This document shows, piece after piece, positions 20,409 through 28,674 of a DNA stretch of 64,000 bases; within the stretch, counting starts at the first letter, position 1, and every line of letters begins with the position of its first letter. This DNA is from Oscillospiraceae bacterium (GTDB lineage: Bacteria > Bacillota > Clostridia > Oscillospirales > Oscillospiraceae): the NCBI GenBank assembly GCA_022794215.1, contig JAAWEH010000024.1:1-64000 (forward strand), given 5' to 3'. Position numbers and translations under genes: made by a program. The notes under the pieces are model-generated. The model was not told the DNA's origin, did no database searches, and saw nothing but the letters and a program-made list of their open reading frames with translations.

Positions 20409-20579
20409 GGTGCATCCTCCCCGGAACGGATGAAACAAAGTATAGCTATTATAGCCCATTTTTTCCCGAAAAGAAAGAGGGAGAAACGGGGACGAATATA
20501 GGTCAAGGGTCTGCCCTTGTTTTTTCCGCCGTGCTATTGTATAATATCCCAAATTTCCCCCGCAAAGGAGTGTTTCCCC

Positions 20580-21275
20580 GTGAAGCGCAAGGCTTTTGCC
20601 GCCGCTTTTCCCGCTACCGTCCCGGTGATGCTGGGGTTTATCCCTCTGGGCATCGCCTTCGGACTGCTGATGGACGCGGCAGGCTTCAACGTATTGTGGT
20701 CCTTTTTTATGTCCCTGTTTGTCTACGCCGGGTCTGCCCAGTTTTTGGGGGTGGAGCTGCTGACCTCTATGGCCTCCCTGGGGCAGGTGGCGGTAATGAC
20801 CCTGATCCTCAATTTTCGCCACATGGTCTACGGCCTGTCCATGCTGGAAAAATACCGGGGGATGGGGTGGCGAAAGCTCTACATGATCTTCTCCCTGCCC
20901 GACGAGACTTACGCTCTGCTGTCCTCTGCCCAGGTGCCCGATGACGTTGCCCCCCACGATTACTATTTTGCCGTGGCTGTGCTGAATCAGGTCTACTGGG
21001 TGGCCGGGTCGGTCATCGGCGGGCTTTTGGGAACGGCCTTTGCCATCAACACCCAGGGGGCAGACTTCGCCATGACCGCCCTTTTTACGGTCATCGCAGT
21101 GGGACAGTGGGAAGGTGCGCAGTCCCACCTGCCCGCCCTGCTGGGGGCGGGGGCGGCGGCGCTCTCCCTGCTCCTGCTGGGCCCTGACCGGTTCCTGATC
21201 CCCGCCCTGGCCGCTATGATCCTCCTCCTGCTGGCCTTCCAGGGCGGGCTGGACAGAGAGGAGGCGGCGGTATGA
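20580..21275 (+). CDS. azlC: Branched-chain amino acid exporter, AzlC family
   Basis: GTG start; FPATVPVMLGFIPLGIAFGLLM...SLFVYAGSAQFLGVELL. Confidence 0.92.
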   Translation: MKRKAFAAAFPATVPVMLGFIPLGIAFGLLMDAAGFNVLWSFFMSLFVYAGSAQFLGVELLTSMASLGQVAVMTLILNFRHMVYGLSMLEKYRGMGWRKLYMIFSLPDETYALLSSAQVPDDVAPHDYYFAVAVLNQVYWVAGSVIGGLLGTAFAINTQGADFAMTALFTVIAVGQWEGAQSHLPALLGAGAAALSLLLLGPDRFLIPALAAMILLLLAFQGGLDREEAAV

Positions 21276-21601
21276 ACCCAGGCTATACCGCGGCCCTCAT
21301 CGCCGTGATGACCGCCGTCACCTTTTTGACCCGGGCCCTGCCCTTCCTCCTCTTTGACCGGGGGAAGGAGCCCCCCAAGGTAGTCCTCTACCTGGGCCGG
21401 GTGCTGCCCCCGGCGGTGATGGCCATGCTGGTGGTCTACTGCCTGCGGGGAATGGATCTTTCCTCCGCCTCCGGCTGGATCCCCCAGGTCATCGGGGTGG
21501 GGGCGGTTGTGCTTCTCCATAAATGGAAGCACAACACCCTGCTGTCCATCTTCGGCGGGACGCTGCTCTACATGGCTCTGGTACAGGCGGTGTTTGTGTG
21601 A
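21272..21601 (+). CDS. azlD: AzlD branched-chain amino acid transport protein
   Basis: Small membrane protein overlapping azlC; VTFLTRALPFLLFDRGKEPPKVVLYLGRVLPPAVMAMLVVYCL. Confidence 0.88.
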   Translation: MNPGYTAALIAVMTAVTFLTRALPFLLFDRGKEPPKVVLYLGRVLPPAVMAMLVVYCLRGMDLSSASGWIPQVIGVGAVVLLHKWKHNTLLSIFGGTLLYMALVQAVFV

Positions 21602-21603
21602 GA

Positions 21604-21656
21604 GATAAAAACGAGCGGTATTTTTCACGGAGAAAAATACCGCCCGTTTTTATCTC
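21604..21656. terminator. Terminator hairpin
   Basis: ataaaaacgagcggtatttttc acgg agaaaaataccgcccgtttttat. Confidence 0.85.
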
Positions 21657-22691
21657 TTAGTCTTGAAGGTCAAAGCTCTGGTCAAAGATGGTCACCGAGG
21701 TTGCCTCCGCCGGGTCGATGATCTCCGGCAGTCCCAGGCAGTAACGGCCCCGGTCCCGCTCCAGGAGGTCGGTCTTATACTCCGTCACCATAAATTTCAG
21801 CTCCCCGGGGGCGAGTTCCCGCCCGTCGGCCATGGAGAGGGAGACCAGCTCCGGCCAGTCCTCCCGGCCATGGAGGGCGGAACGGTCCAGGGACGCCAGG
21901 TCGTCCGCTCCCTCTCCCAGCTCCCAGGCCAGGGAGATGGGGGACAGGTAGAGGGAGGTCAGGGTGACCTCCTTTCCCCCGATGGCAATGGGGGCCTCCG
22001 GGGTCACATATCGGCCCGGGTCGGTCTCGGGCAGGGTCACCTTGAACTTCCAGTGTCCCTGGGCCAGACAGTTCTCATCCAGGTTGTTGTCATACAGCCC
22101 CGTAAAGTCCAGGTTCAGGGTAGATCCTAAAGCGTCGCCGTTCCCATCGATGAAGTTCACCTTGAATAGCAGAGTGATCCGGTTGTCCCCGGGATCCTCG
22201 TCCTCCAGCAGTGTCCAGCCAAACCCCCAGGAGGACAGCTCTGTCCCGTCCGTGGCCTTTCCCTGGATGCGGCTATTCCCCAGAGTGTAATAGTCCCCGT
22301 CCAGCGCCGTCCCCTCCGGGGCGGTGAAGTCCATGAGGATCACGGCGGAGTAGCGGTCGGCGATGACCTGCCGCACATGGAGGGTGGAGCCCTGGTCTTT
22401 GATCTCCTTGCCCACCGTCACCGCGGCGGGAGACAGCAGGGCCTCCTGCTCCGGCGTGCCGCCAAAATAGCTCAGCAGCCGCTGATCCAGCCCGGTGACC
22501 ACCGCGAAGGCGCAGGTGGTCAGCAGCACGGCCGCCGCCAATCCCACCGCTGCCAGCCGGGGCAGCCTTTTTCCTGTTTTCATATGGTTTTCCGTCCTTT
22601 CTTCTTCCAGGAGGGCTGCAAGCATGGCATCCTCCCGGGGCCGGGACGGCTTCACCTGATCCAAGACCCGCCGTAAGTCCTCATATGCCAT
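21657..22691 (-). CDS. DUF4179 membrane protein, probable anti-sigma partner
   Basis: N-terminal cytoplasmic part, one TM, extracellular DUF4179-like domain; overlaps ECF sigma gene. Confidence 0.7.
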   Translation of the reverse strand: MAYEDLRRVLDQVKPSRPREDAMLAALLEEERTENHMKTGKRLPRLAAVGLAAAVLLTTCAFAVVTGLDQRLLSYFGGTPEQEALLSPAAVTVGKEIKDQGSTLHVRQVIADRYSAVILMDFTAPEGTALDGDYYTLGNSRIQGKATDGTELSSWGFGWTLLEDEDPGDNRITLLFKVNFIDGNGDALGSTLNLDFTGLYDNNLDENCLAQGHWKFKVTLPETDPGRYVTPEAPIAIGGKEVTLTSLYLSPISLAWELGEGADDLASLDRSALHGREDWPELVSLSMADGRELAPGELKFMVTEYKTDLLERDRGRYCLGLPEIIDPAEATSVTIFDQSFDLQD

Positions 22692-23181
22692 ATCCGTCAG
22701 CCTCCAATCTCTGTTTCAATTTTCCTCTGGCCCGAAAGAGCCAGGTGCGGAGGGTGGCGGGCTTGGTATTCAAAAGCCCCGCCGTCTCCTCGGTGGAATA
22801 GCCCTGGTAGTAGTGGAGATAGACCGCCATCCGCTCCCGCTCCGGCAGGGCCAGGATCCGCTCCCACAGTGCGCCGTCTTCGGGCTGCTCCCAGGCGATG
22901 GCTTCCAGCTCCTCCTCCCCGGCCCGCCGGGTGCGCCACCAGTGCTTGAGCTGGTTTTTGCATTCGTTCCGGGCGGTGACAATGAGCCAGGCCTTCTCGT
23001 GCTCCAAATCCCGGAAGGACTCGGTTCGCTCCAAGGTTTTCCGGAACACCGTCTGGCAGGCGTCCTCCGCGTCGGGAACGTTTTTCAGCAGCATAAGGCA
23101 GATCTGGTACACCATGCCCACCCGCCGCCGGTAGAGGCCGGCCAGCTCCTCCTTGGTATAGGCTCCCGCCACGGGCTTCAC
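22681..23181 (-). CDS. ECF-type RNA polymerase sigma factor
   Basis: MLLKNVPDAEDACQTVFRKTLER...YYQGYSTEETAGLLNTKPATLRTWLFRARGKLKQRL. Confidence 0.9.
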   Translation of the reverse strand: MKPVAGAYTKEELAGLYRRRVGMVYQICLMLLKNVPDAEDACQTVFRKTLERTESFRDLEHEKAWLIVTARNECKNQLKHWWRTRRAGEEELEAIAWEQPEDGALWERILALPERERMAVYLHYYQGYSTEETAGLLNTKPATLRTWLFRARGKLKQRLEADGYGI

Positions 23182-23244
23182 CTCCCTTTTGTGTTCTCTG
23201 TTTTATACACAATTTTACCACTGGGTTTGTTTCAGAAAAAGAAA

Positions 23245-23282
23245 AAAGAAAGCAGCACCTGAAACCAGGTACTGCTTTTTTG
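23245..23282 (-). terminator. Terminator copy adjoining tRNA 3'-end remnant
   Basis: agcagcacctg aaac caggtactgcttttt. Confidence 0.65.
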
Positions 23283-23470
23283 GAGCGGGCAGCGAGGCCA
23301 CCGGCTGTGCCGGTATCAACTCCCCCTAAGCGGCCTTAGCCGCTAAGGGGACGTAGTTCGAATCTCGCTCCCTCTCATTCAAATGAGGTGGAGGCAGCGA
23401 GTTCTGTTTTGCCTATGAAAAAAGCAGTACCCTCTTTCAGGTACTGCTTTTTTGGAGCGGGCAACGAGGC
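23266..23470. repeat. Direct repeats 23266-23298 and 23438-23470 (tRNA-Gly 3' end + terminator arm) flanking scrambled tRNA-like DNA
   Basis: CAGGTACTGCTTTTTTGGAGCGGGCA(G/A)CGAGGC twice; between them tRNA-like fragments and hairpins. Confidence 0.7.
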
Positions 23471-23528
23471 TCGAACTCGCTACCTCCACCTTGGCAAGGT
23501 GGCGCTCTACCAGATGAGCTATGCCCGC
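23453..23528 (-). tRNA. tRNA-Gly (GCC)
   Basis: GCGGGCATAGCTCATCTGGTAGAGCGCCACCTTGCCAAGGTGGAGGTAGCGAGTTCGAGCCTCGTTGCCCGCTCCA. Confidence 0.96.
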
Positions 23529-23668
23529 ATATCGTCGAAATAAGCTTCCTATCCCTCGCTTCCCCGCAAGCGGAAAAGCTCGCTCATTTCGCTATTTCTC
23601 CTCTCCCCACGAAAAAGGCTTCGCCCTTTCCGCGGGGACCCCATAGGGGAAAAGGAAAAATGATTTTC

Positions 23669-23745
23669 TGGTGGACGATACAGGACTTGAACCTGTGACC
23701 TCCCGCACGTCAAGCGGATGCTCATACCAGCTGAGCTAATCGTCC
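23669..23745 (-). tRNA. tRNA-Val (GAC)
   Basis: GGACGATTAGCTCAGCTGGTATGAGCATCCGCTTGACGTGCGGGAGGTCACAGGTTCAAGTCCTGTATCGTCCACCA. Confidence 0.95.
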
Positions 23746-23862
23746 GAAAAGGCAAGTGTTATTATAACCAAACTCTTTTCTTTTGTCAACTCTTTTTTCA
23801 CATGTAGCCCTTTTTTTCATTTCTGCATAGGATGGGCAAACAGAGCCAAAGGAGGAATCCCT

Positions 23863-24447
23863 ATGAACGAGACCCCATCCACCTTCCTGGATCCGGCCGC
23901 TTTCCAACAGGTTTGGCGGCGGGTGATGCCCGAGGATCGGGAGGACTGTCCCTTTACCGTGGAGCCCATTACACCCTCTGCCCCCAGCCAGCCCCAGCCC
24001 TTGAGACGCGCTTGCCTGCCTGCGGCTGCGCCGGCAGGCACCTGTCTGGGGGAGGCCAGCGCCGGTCAGGTGCCTATTCTGGATCGGCTTATCGCCCTCA
24101 CTGCAGACTGCCAGAGGATCTACCGCTCCCTGGCCCGGCGGAGCGGGCGGAGGTTTCCCCTGGCTACCCTTGCTGACGCCAAGGCCCGGCAGCTGCGCCG
24201 ACTTGCCGCCGCCCGCTTTCTGATCGCGGGGGAGGCTTTTGCGCCGGCGCCCACCCCGGCTCCGGCTGCCAAAACCCTGGCTTTGGCCCTCCGGGAGCGG
24301 TTCCAGGCCGAGCAGCAGTTGGCGGCGGAGCTTCTTTCCGCGGCCCAGTCTGCCACCGACCCTTGCCTGAGCGAGCTCTATCAGTCTCTGGCCCAGGAGA
24401 ACCAGGGGTTTGCGGGACAGCTGCGATCCTGGCTGGAACAAATGTAA
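23863..24447 (+). CDS. Hypothetical protein, possibly ferritin-like helical C-terminal domain
   Basis: Good RBS AAAGGAGG; helical C-terminal half; no recognisable family. Confidence 0.55.
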   Translation: MNETPSTFLDPAAFQQVWRRVMPEDREDCPFTVEPITPSAPSQPQPLRRACLPAAAPAGTCLGEASAGQVPILDRLIALTADCQRIYRSLARRSGRRFPLATLADAKARQLRRLAAARFLIAGEAFAPAPTPAPAAKTLALALRERFQAEQQLAAELLSAAQSATDPCLSELYQSLAQENQGFAGQLRSWLEQM

Positions 24448-24460
24448 TCTTGTACACAGC

Positions 24461-24505
24461 AAAACGGGTTGTATTTTTCTTTTCGAAAAATACAACCCGT
24501 TTTCT
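24461..24505. terminator. Terminator hairpin
   Basis: aaaacgggttgtatttttc ttttc gaaaaatacaacccgtttt. Confidence 0.88.
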
Positions 24506-24515
24506 ATTTCTCCTG

Positions 24516-26042
24516 TTAGGCCGCCTGGTCTGCCGGTTCTGCATCGTCCAGCACCAGCAGGCGGGCAGCAAAGGCGGTCTGCTCCACCCCGGGGAGCCCC
24601 TGGGGGTTCAGGCGGAACTCCAGGATGTGCTCGCCGGCAGGCAGATCCTCCCCCTTTAGGGTATAGCCCGAGGCGCCCCCCTCCGGGCCTATCCGGAAGG
24701 CAGGGTTTTGATAATAAGGGATGGGCTCACCGTCCAGGTACCAGCCCGCCGGAATGGAGAGCACCGCCCCCTGGTCACAGGTCACCCGGAGGGGGATCCG
24801 AAGTTCCGCCTCGGGATACAGCTCTGCCCGGCTCAGCCCCAGCCGGCCGGAAAAGCTCACCTCTCCCTCCCCGGCGGGGAGCTCCGCCTCCCGCCGGACT
24901 ACGGCGCCGTCGGGAAAGGTGAGGAGAAGGGCGGCTGTAAAATTTTCCTCTCCCGGAGCAAAAAAGTTCGCCTTGATCTCCGCGCCCTCTTGGAGCAAAA
25001 GGGCTGTTTCCGGCTCCCCCACGCTCTGGCCGTTCAGCTCCCAGGAGACGGTGCAGGGGATCTCTCCCTCCACCCCCGACAACCGGGCGGAAAGGGTGGT
25101 CTCCCCATAGGGCCAGACGGGGCCATCCTCCGGGCTCAGCTCCGCTTGCAGGGCCTGCTCGGTCTTGCGCCACAGCTCCTCCTGCTGGGCGCGGCACTGA
25201 AAGCCGTACTCCAGCAGATTTTTGGTGTCGTTCATCCGGGCACTGTAGCCGGTGGAGTTCATAACCACCGAGATGATCCGCCGGCCGTCCCGGAGGGCGG
25301 TGCCAGTATAGCAGTAGCCCGCCCCATCGGTGGTTCCGCTTTTCAGGCCGTCGATCCCCTCGCAGGTTCCGTTGCGCAGAAGGGTGTTGGTGGAGTAAAA
25401 GGTCTTGCCCTGGAAATAGGTCTCGGGCAGGGCGGAATACTCCAGGATCTGAGGGTAATCGGTAATGATGCGCTTGGCGATGTAAGCCATGGCTCTGGGG
25501 GACACGGCATTGCCCTCGTCTACAAAGCCGCAGGAATCGGCAAAGTGGGCGTCGATGCCCCAGGCCGCCGCGGTATCGTTCATCCGCTGGACAAAGGCTT
25601 CCTCCGTGCCCCCGATGTGCTCGGCCAGCACCAGCACCGAACCGTTGCAGGAGGCGGTCATAATCAGCCGCAGGAGGATGTCCACCTGGTAACTCTCCCC
25701 CGCCCGGAGGCGTTCCAGGCCGGAATAGGCCCGGTTTTGGGAGATGTTGGCCGCCCTGACGCCGGCTGTGACATAGCTATCCAGGCTCAGGCGGCCTGCA
25801 GCGATCTCCTCAAAGACCAGATAGACGCTCATCACCTTGGTCATGCTGGCCGCTGGCCGGGCAAGGTCGGCGTCCTTTTCGTAATAGACTTGATCCGTTT
25901 GGAAGTCCACCACGATGGCCCCTGTGCTCGCCACGGCGGGTTCCTCCGCGGCCAACGCCGTTATGGGCAGGAGCCAGCTCAGCAGCAGGGCTGCCGCCAG
26001 CAGGCTCCAAAGGCCCTTCCCCCTTTGGCTGCTTCCTCTCAT
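24516..26042 (-). CDS. D-alanyl-D-alanine carboxypeptidase (S11, DacF/DacA-like)
   Basis: RPAASMTKVMSVYLVFEEI (SxxK), SCN motif, DGLKSGTTDGAGYC (KTG-like). Confidence 0.9.
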   Translation of the reverse strand: MRGSSQRGKGLWSLLAAALLLSWLLPITALAAEEPAVASTGAIVVDFQTDQVYYEKDADLARPAASMTKVMSVYLVFEEIAAGRLSLDSYVTAGVRAANISQNRAYSGLERLRAGESYQVDILLRLIMTASCNGSVLVLAEHIGGTEEAFVQRMNDTAAAWGIDAHFADSCGFVDEGNAVSPRAMAYIAKRIITDYPQILEYSALPETYFQGKTFYSTNTLLRNGTCEGIDGLKSGTTDGAGYCYTGTALRDGRRIISVVMNSTGYSARMNDTKNLLEYGFQCRAQQEELWRKTEQALQAELSPEDGPVWPYGETTLSARLSGVEGEIPCTVSWELNGQSVGEPETALLLQEGAEIKANFFAPGEENFTAALLLTFPDGAVVRREAELPAGEGEVSFSGRLGLSRAELYPEAELRIPLRVTCDQGAVLSIPAGWYLDGEPIPYYQNPAFRIGPEGGASGYTLKGEDLPAGEHILEFRLNPQGLPGVEQTAFAARLLVLDDAEPADQAA

Positions 26043-26170
26043 TCCCGTTCCTCCTCGTCTGTCAGGGTTATGTTTCAAGCCCGAAGGTTTCACAGGGAAA
26101 TTATATAGAAGTTCCCCCTCCATTTCAAGGAATTTTTCCCTTTTTCGGCCTTTTCCGCCTTTATAGGCGC

Positions 26171-26202
26171 AAAAAATACCCGGAGCTGTCTGCTCCGGGT
26201 AT
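26171..26202 (-). terminator. Terminator hairpin
   Basis: atacccggagc agaca gctccgggtattttttgcgc on minus strand. Confidence 0.8.
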
Positions 26203-26222
26203 CAAATAGATCCGTTTCCGGT

Positions 26223-27329
26223 TTAGGGTATTTGGGCCGCCACCAGCTTGCCGGTGGTGGAAAGGTCGGCCACGGTATTGTCCACATAGAGCACCCTGCC
26301 GCCGGTGAGGCCCTGGTCGGCCAGCTCCCGGTCACAGGCCCCCGCCGTCTCCGCTCCCAGGACATAGACCCGATCTGCATACTGGCCCAGCAGGGCCGCC
26401 GTCTGGCCGCTGGCGGTCTCACTCCCCGTCAGGGCGGCGGCGTTCACCGCCACGGCCAGGGTCACATCCGTGCCCTCCAGCGCGGCTTGGAGCTCCTGGT
26501 AGAACTGCTCTACCCCTTCGCTCAGGGTGGCGGGGTCGTAGCTCTCCCCCACCTTGATATAGCTCAGGTTCCCTGTGGCGGGCCAGCCGGCGTTATCCAG
26601 CACGATCTCGTCAAAGCCCAGCTGGGCCAGCTCTACGCAGACGCCGATCACATACTGCCGGGCTTCGGCTGCGGTGGGATTCATCCAGCGGATCTCCTCC
26701 TCGTCCCGCCAGTTATAGCCGCTGTTGGTCTTGATGGCCAAGGCGCCATCCGCCTTGGGGGCCAGGTTGTCCTTGAAGCAGGACACCCGGGCGATGGTAT
26801 AGAGCTCGCCGGCGGTCAGGGCTTGGATCTTTCCGTTCAGGCTCGGATCCGCCGCGGAGCTGCCCGCCGAGATCGCTCGGGGCAGGGCGGACACGTAGCC
26901 CAGGGAGCCGTCGTTGGCCTTCATGTTGAACAGGGCGGCATTCCCCCCCGCCCCGGTCACCAGCCGCTGGGCGGTGCCGTCGGTGAGGGCGGCGCGGAAC
27001 AGGGATACGGGGGACACCGGTTCCAGCTCCTCCGCCGACGCCTGGAGGGTGGGCTCCGGGGTCTGGACAGGTTCCGGGGTCACCACCACGATATTCTGTT
27101 CCTGGCTGGGCTCAGGGTTCTGGGGTTCCTCCCGCTGTTGGAGAAAGGGAAGCTCCAGGTGGGCCTGGCCGTCGTCGGTATAGACCATGTATTTTTGCAG
27201 CAGAAGAAAGGCGCATACCGCCAGCAGCAGTACCACCAGCAGAACCACGATGAGGATCGTCAATATGGTCTGCAGCAGAGAGCGGCCCCGGTAAGTATCA
27301 TACCCGTAAGACGTCCGCACCCTTTTCAT
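26223..27329 (-). CDS. Membrane-anchored putative glycoside hydrolase (DUF4015-like)
   Basis: N-terminal TM; NWRDEEEIRWMNPTAAEARQYVIGVCVELAQLGFDEIVLDNAGWP. Confidence 0.72.
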   Translation of the reverse strand: MKRVRTSYGYDTYRGRSLLQTILTILIVVLLVVLLLAVCAFLLLQKYMVYTDDGQAHLELPFLQQREEPQNPEPSQEQNIVVVTPEPVQTPEPTLQASAEELEPVSPVSLFRAALTDGTAQRLVTGAGGNAALFNMKANDGSLGYVSALPRAISAGSSAADPSLNGKIQALTAGELYTIARVSCFKDNLAPKADGALAIKTNSGYNWRDEEEIRWMNPTAAEARQYVIGVCVELAQLGFDEIVLDNAGWPATGNLSYIKVGESYDPATLSEGVEQFYQELQAALEGTDVTLAVAVNAAALTGSETASGQTAALLGQYADRVYVLGAETAGACDRELADQGLTGGRVLYVDNTVADLSTTGKLVAAQIP

Positions 27330-27392
27330 CTCCCTTCTCTTCTGCCTTTTTGCCCTTTGGGGGAAGAGCATCCCCCGATGGGGCGCATTATA

Positions 27393-27836
27393 TCACACTT
27401 GCTCCGGCTTGTGAAGTTCCTTCTCCCCGGTCAGGGCCCGATCCAAAAGCTCCAGGCTGTTGGCCACCTGCTCCCGCTCTTCGGCAGTCAGGCTGTCCAG
27501 CAGGCCGCTGAAATACTCGCTGACCCCGGTTTTGGCCCGATCCTTCAGCGCCTGGTACCGGTCTGTCCCCTCCACATAGATGACGCGGTGATCCACCTCG
27601 GACCGGGTTCGCTTGGCCAGACCCAGCCGCTCCAGCCGGTCTACAATGCCGGAGATGGTGGAATTGGCACTGCCCGTTTTTTCCGCCAGCTTGCTGATGG
27701 GCATGGGGCCCTCCGCTCCCAGCACGCTGAGGGCCAGGGCCTGGGGAAAGGTCAGATCCAGCTTCCCAAAATGATCCCGGAACTGTTGGGACAGGTGCTG
27801 GCTTACCTGAAGGTAATTCATCAAGATTCGATCCAT
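27393..27836 (-). CDS. MarR family transcriptional regulator
   Basis: LTFPQALALSVLGAEGPMPISKLAEKTGSANSTISGIVDRLERLGLAKRTRSEVDHRV. Confidence 0.9.
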   Translation of the reverse strand: MDRILMNYLQVSQHLSQQFRDHFGKLDLTFPQALALSVLGAEGPMPISKLAEKTGSANSTISGIVDRLERLGLAKRTRSEVDHRVIYVEGTDRYQALKDRAKTGVSEYFSGLLDSLTAEEREQVANSLELLDRALTGEKELHKPEQV

Positions 27837-27949
27837 GGCGCGGCATCCTTTCTATTTGTATTGAGGGGAGCATATCCCAATTTTTCGCTCCCGTCAAGAA
27901 AGGAAAGAAAAGATTCACAAAACGTTTCCAATCTGGTCACAAATGCCGG

Positions 27950-28573
27950 TCAGCCCGCCGCCGGGGTCAGCATCCGCTGGAGCATAGTGGCCAGAGCCGC
28001 CCGGTTCGCAATGCCCTGGGGCTCCACGGTTCCCTTGTCATTCCCCTGGAGGATCCCCGCACCCACGGCGTGGCGCATGGCGTCTTCGGCCCAAGGGGAG
28101 ATGGCCGACGTATCGCTGAACAGGCCCAGGGCGCCCTCGGCCAAGGGCTCCCCCTTATATTCGGCATAGCGGTACAGGAAGCAGGCCAGCTGCTCCCGGG
28201 TCACCGGATCCCGGCCGCCGAAGGAGCCGTCGGCGTAGCCCGAGGCCACCCCGGTACCCTTGGCCCAGGCCGCGGGCTCGGCGTACCAGTCGTTCTCCGC
28301 ATCGGAGAAGGGCTCGGCCACCGACGCCCGGGGGGAGCCCTCCAGCCGCCACAGCACGGTGATGACTGTGGCCCGGGTCACCGGCTCGTAGGGGGCGAAA
28401 AGGCCGCCCTCCACCCCGGTCATAATGCCCTTTTGGGTCATCTCCTCCACCGCGCCGGCAAACCATTCGTCCCCGTTTATATCGGGATAGCCTGTTCCGG
28501 CGGCCCAGGTCTGGCCGGTCAGCAGGCAAAGGGAGCACAGCAGCGCCAAGCACCGTTTTTTCACCGCGATCAC
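27950..28573 (-). CDS. Small secreted SLH-domain protein
   Basis: Signal peptide then three SLH repeats YPDINGDEWFAGAVEEMTQKGIMTGVEGGLFAPYEPVTRA... Confidence 0.9.
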   Translation of the reverse strand: MIAVKKRCLALLCSLCLLTGQTWAAGTGYPDINGDEWFAGAVEEMTQKGIMTGVEGGLFAPYEPVTRATVITVLWRLEGSPRASVAEPFSDAENDWYAEPAAWAKGTGVASGYADGSFGGRDPVTREQLACFLYRYAEYKGEPLAEGALGLFSDTSAISPWAEDAMRHAVGAGILQGNDKGTVEPQGIANRAALATMLQRMLTPAAG

Positions 28574-28674
28574 CTCATTTTTCTCTCAGTGATTTTATTT
28601 TAGCACAAAATCGTTACAATTTCTTGAACTACTTGAATTTTTTATGGCCATTTCCCGTCAATGGCGTCAAACTG

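Noticed and set aside
23281-23375. Possible additional plus-strand tRNA (GTAGTTCGAATCTCGCTCC resembles a T-arm)
   Set aside because: T-stem does not pair, no plausible D-arm or anticodon arm; better explained as a tRNA-derived scar.
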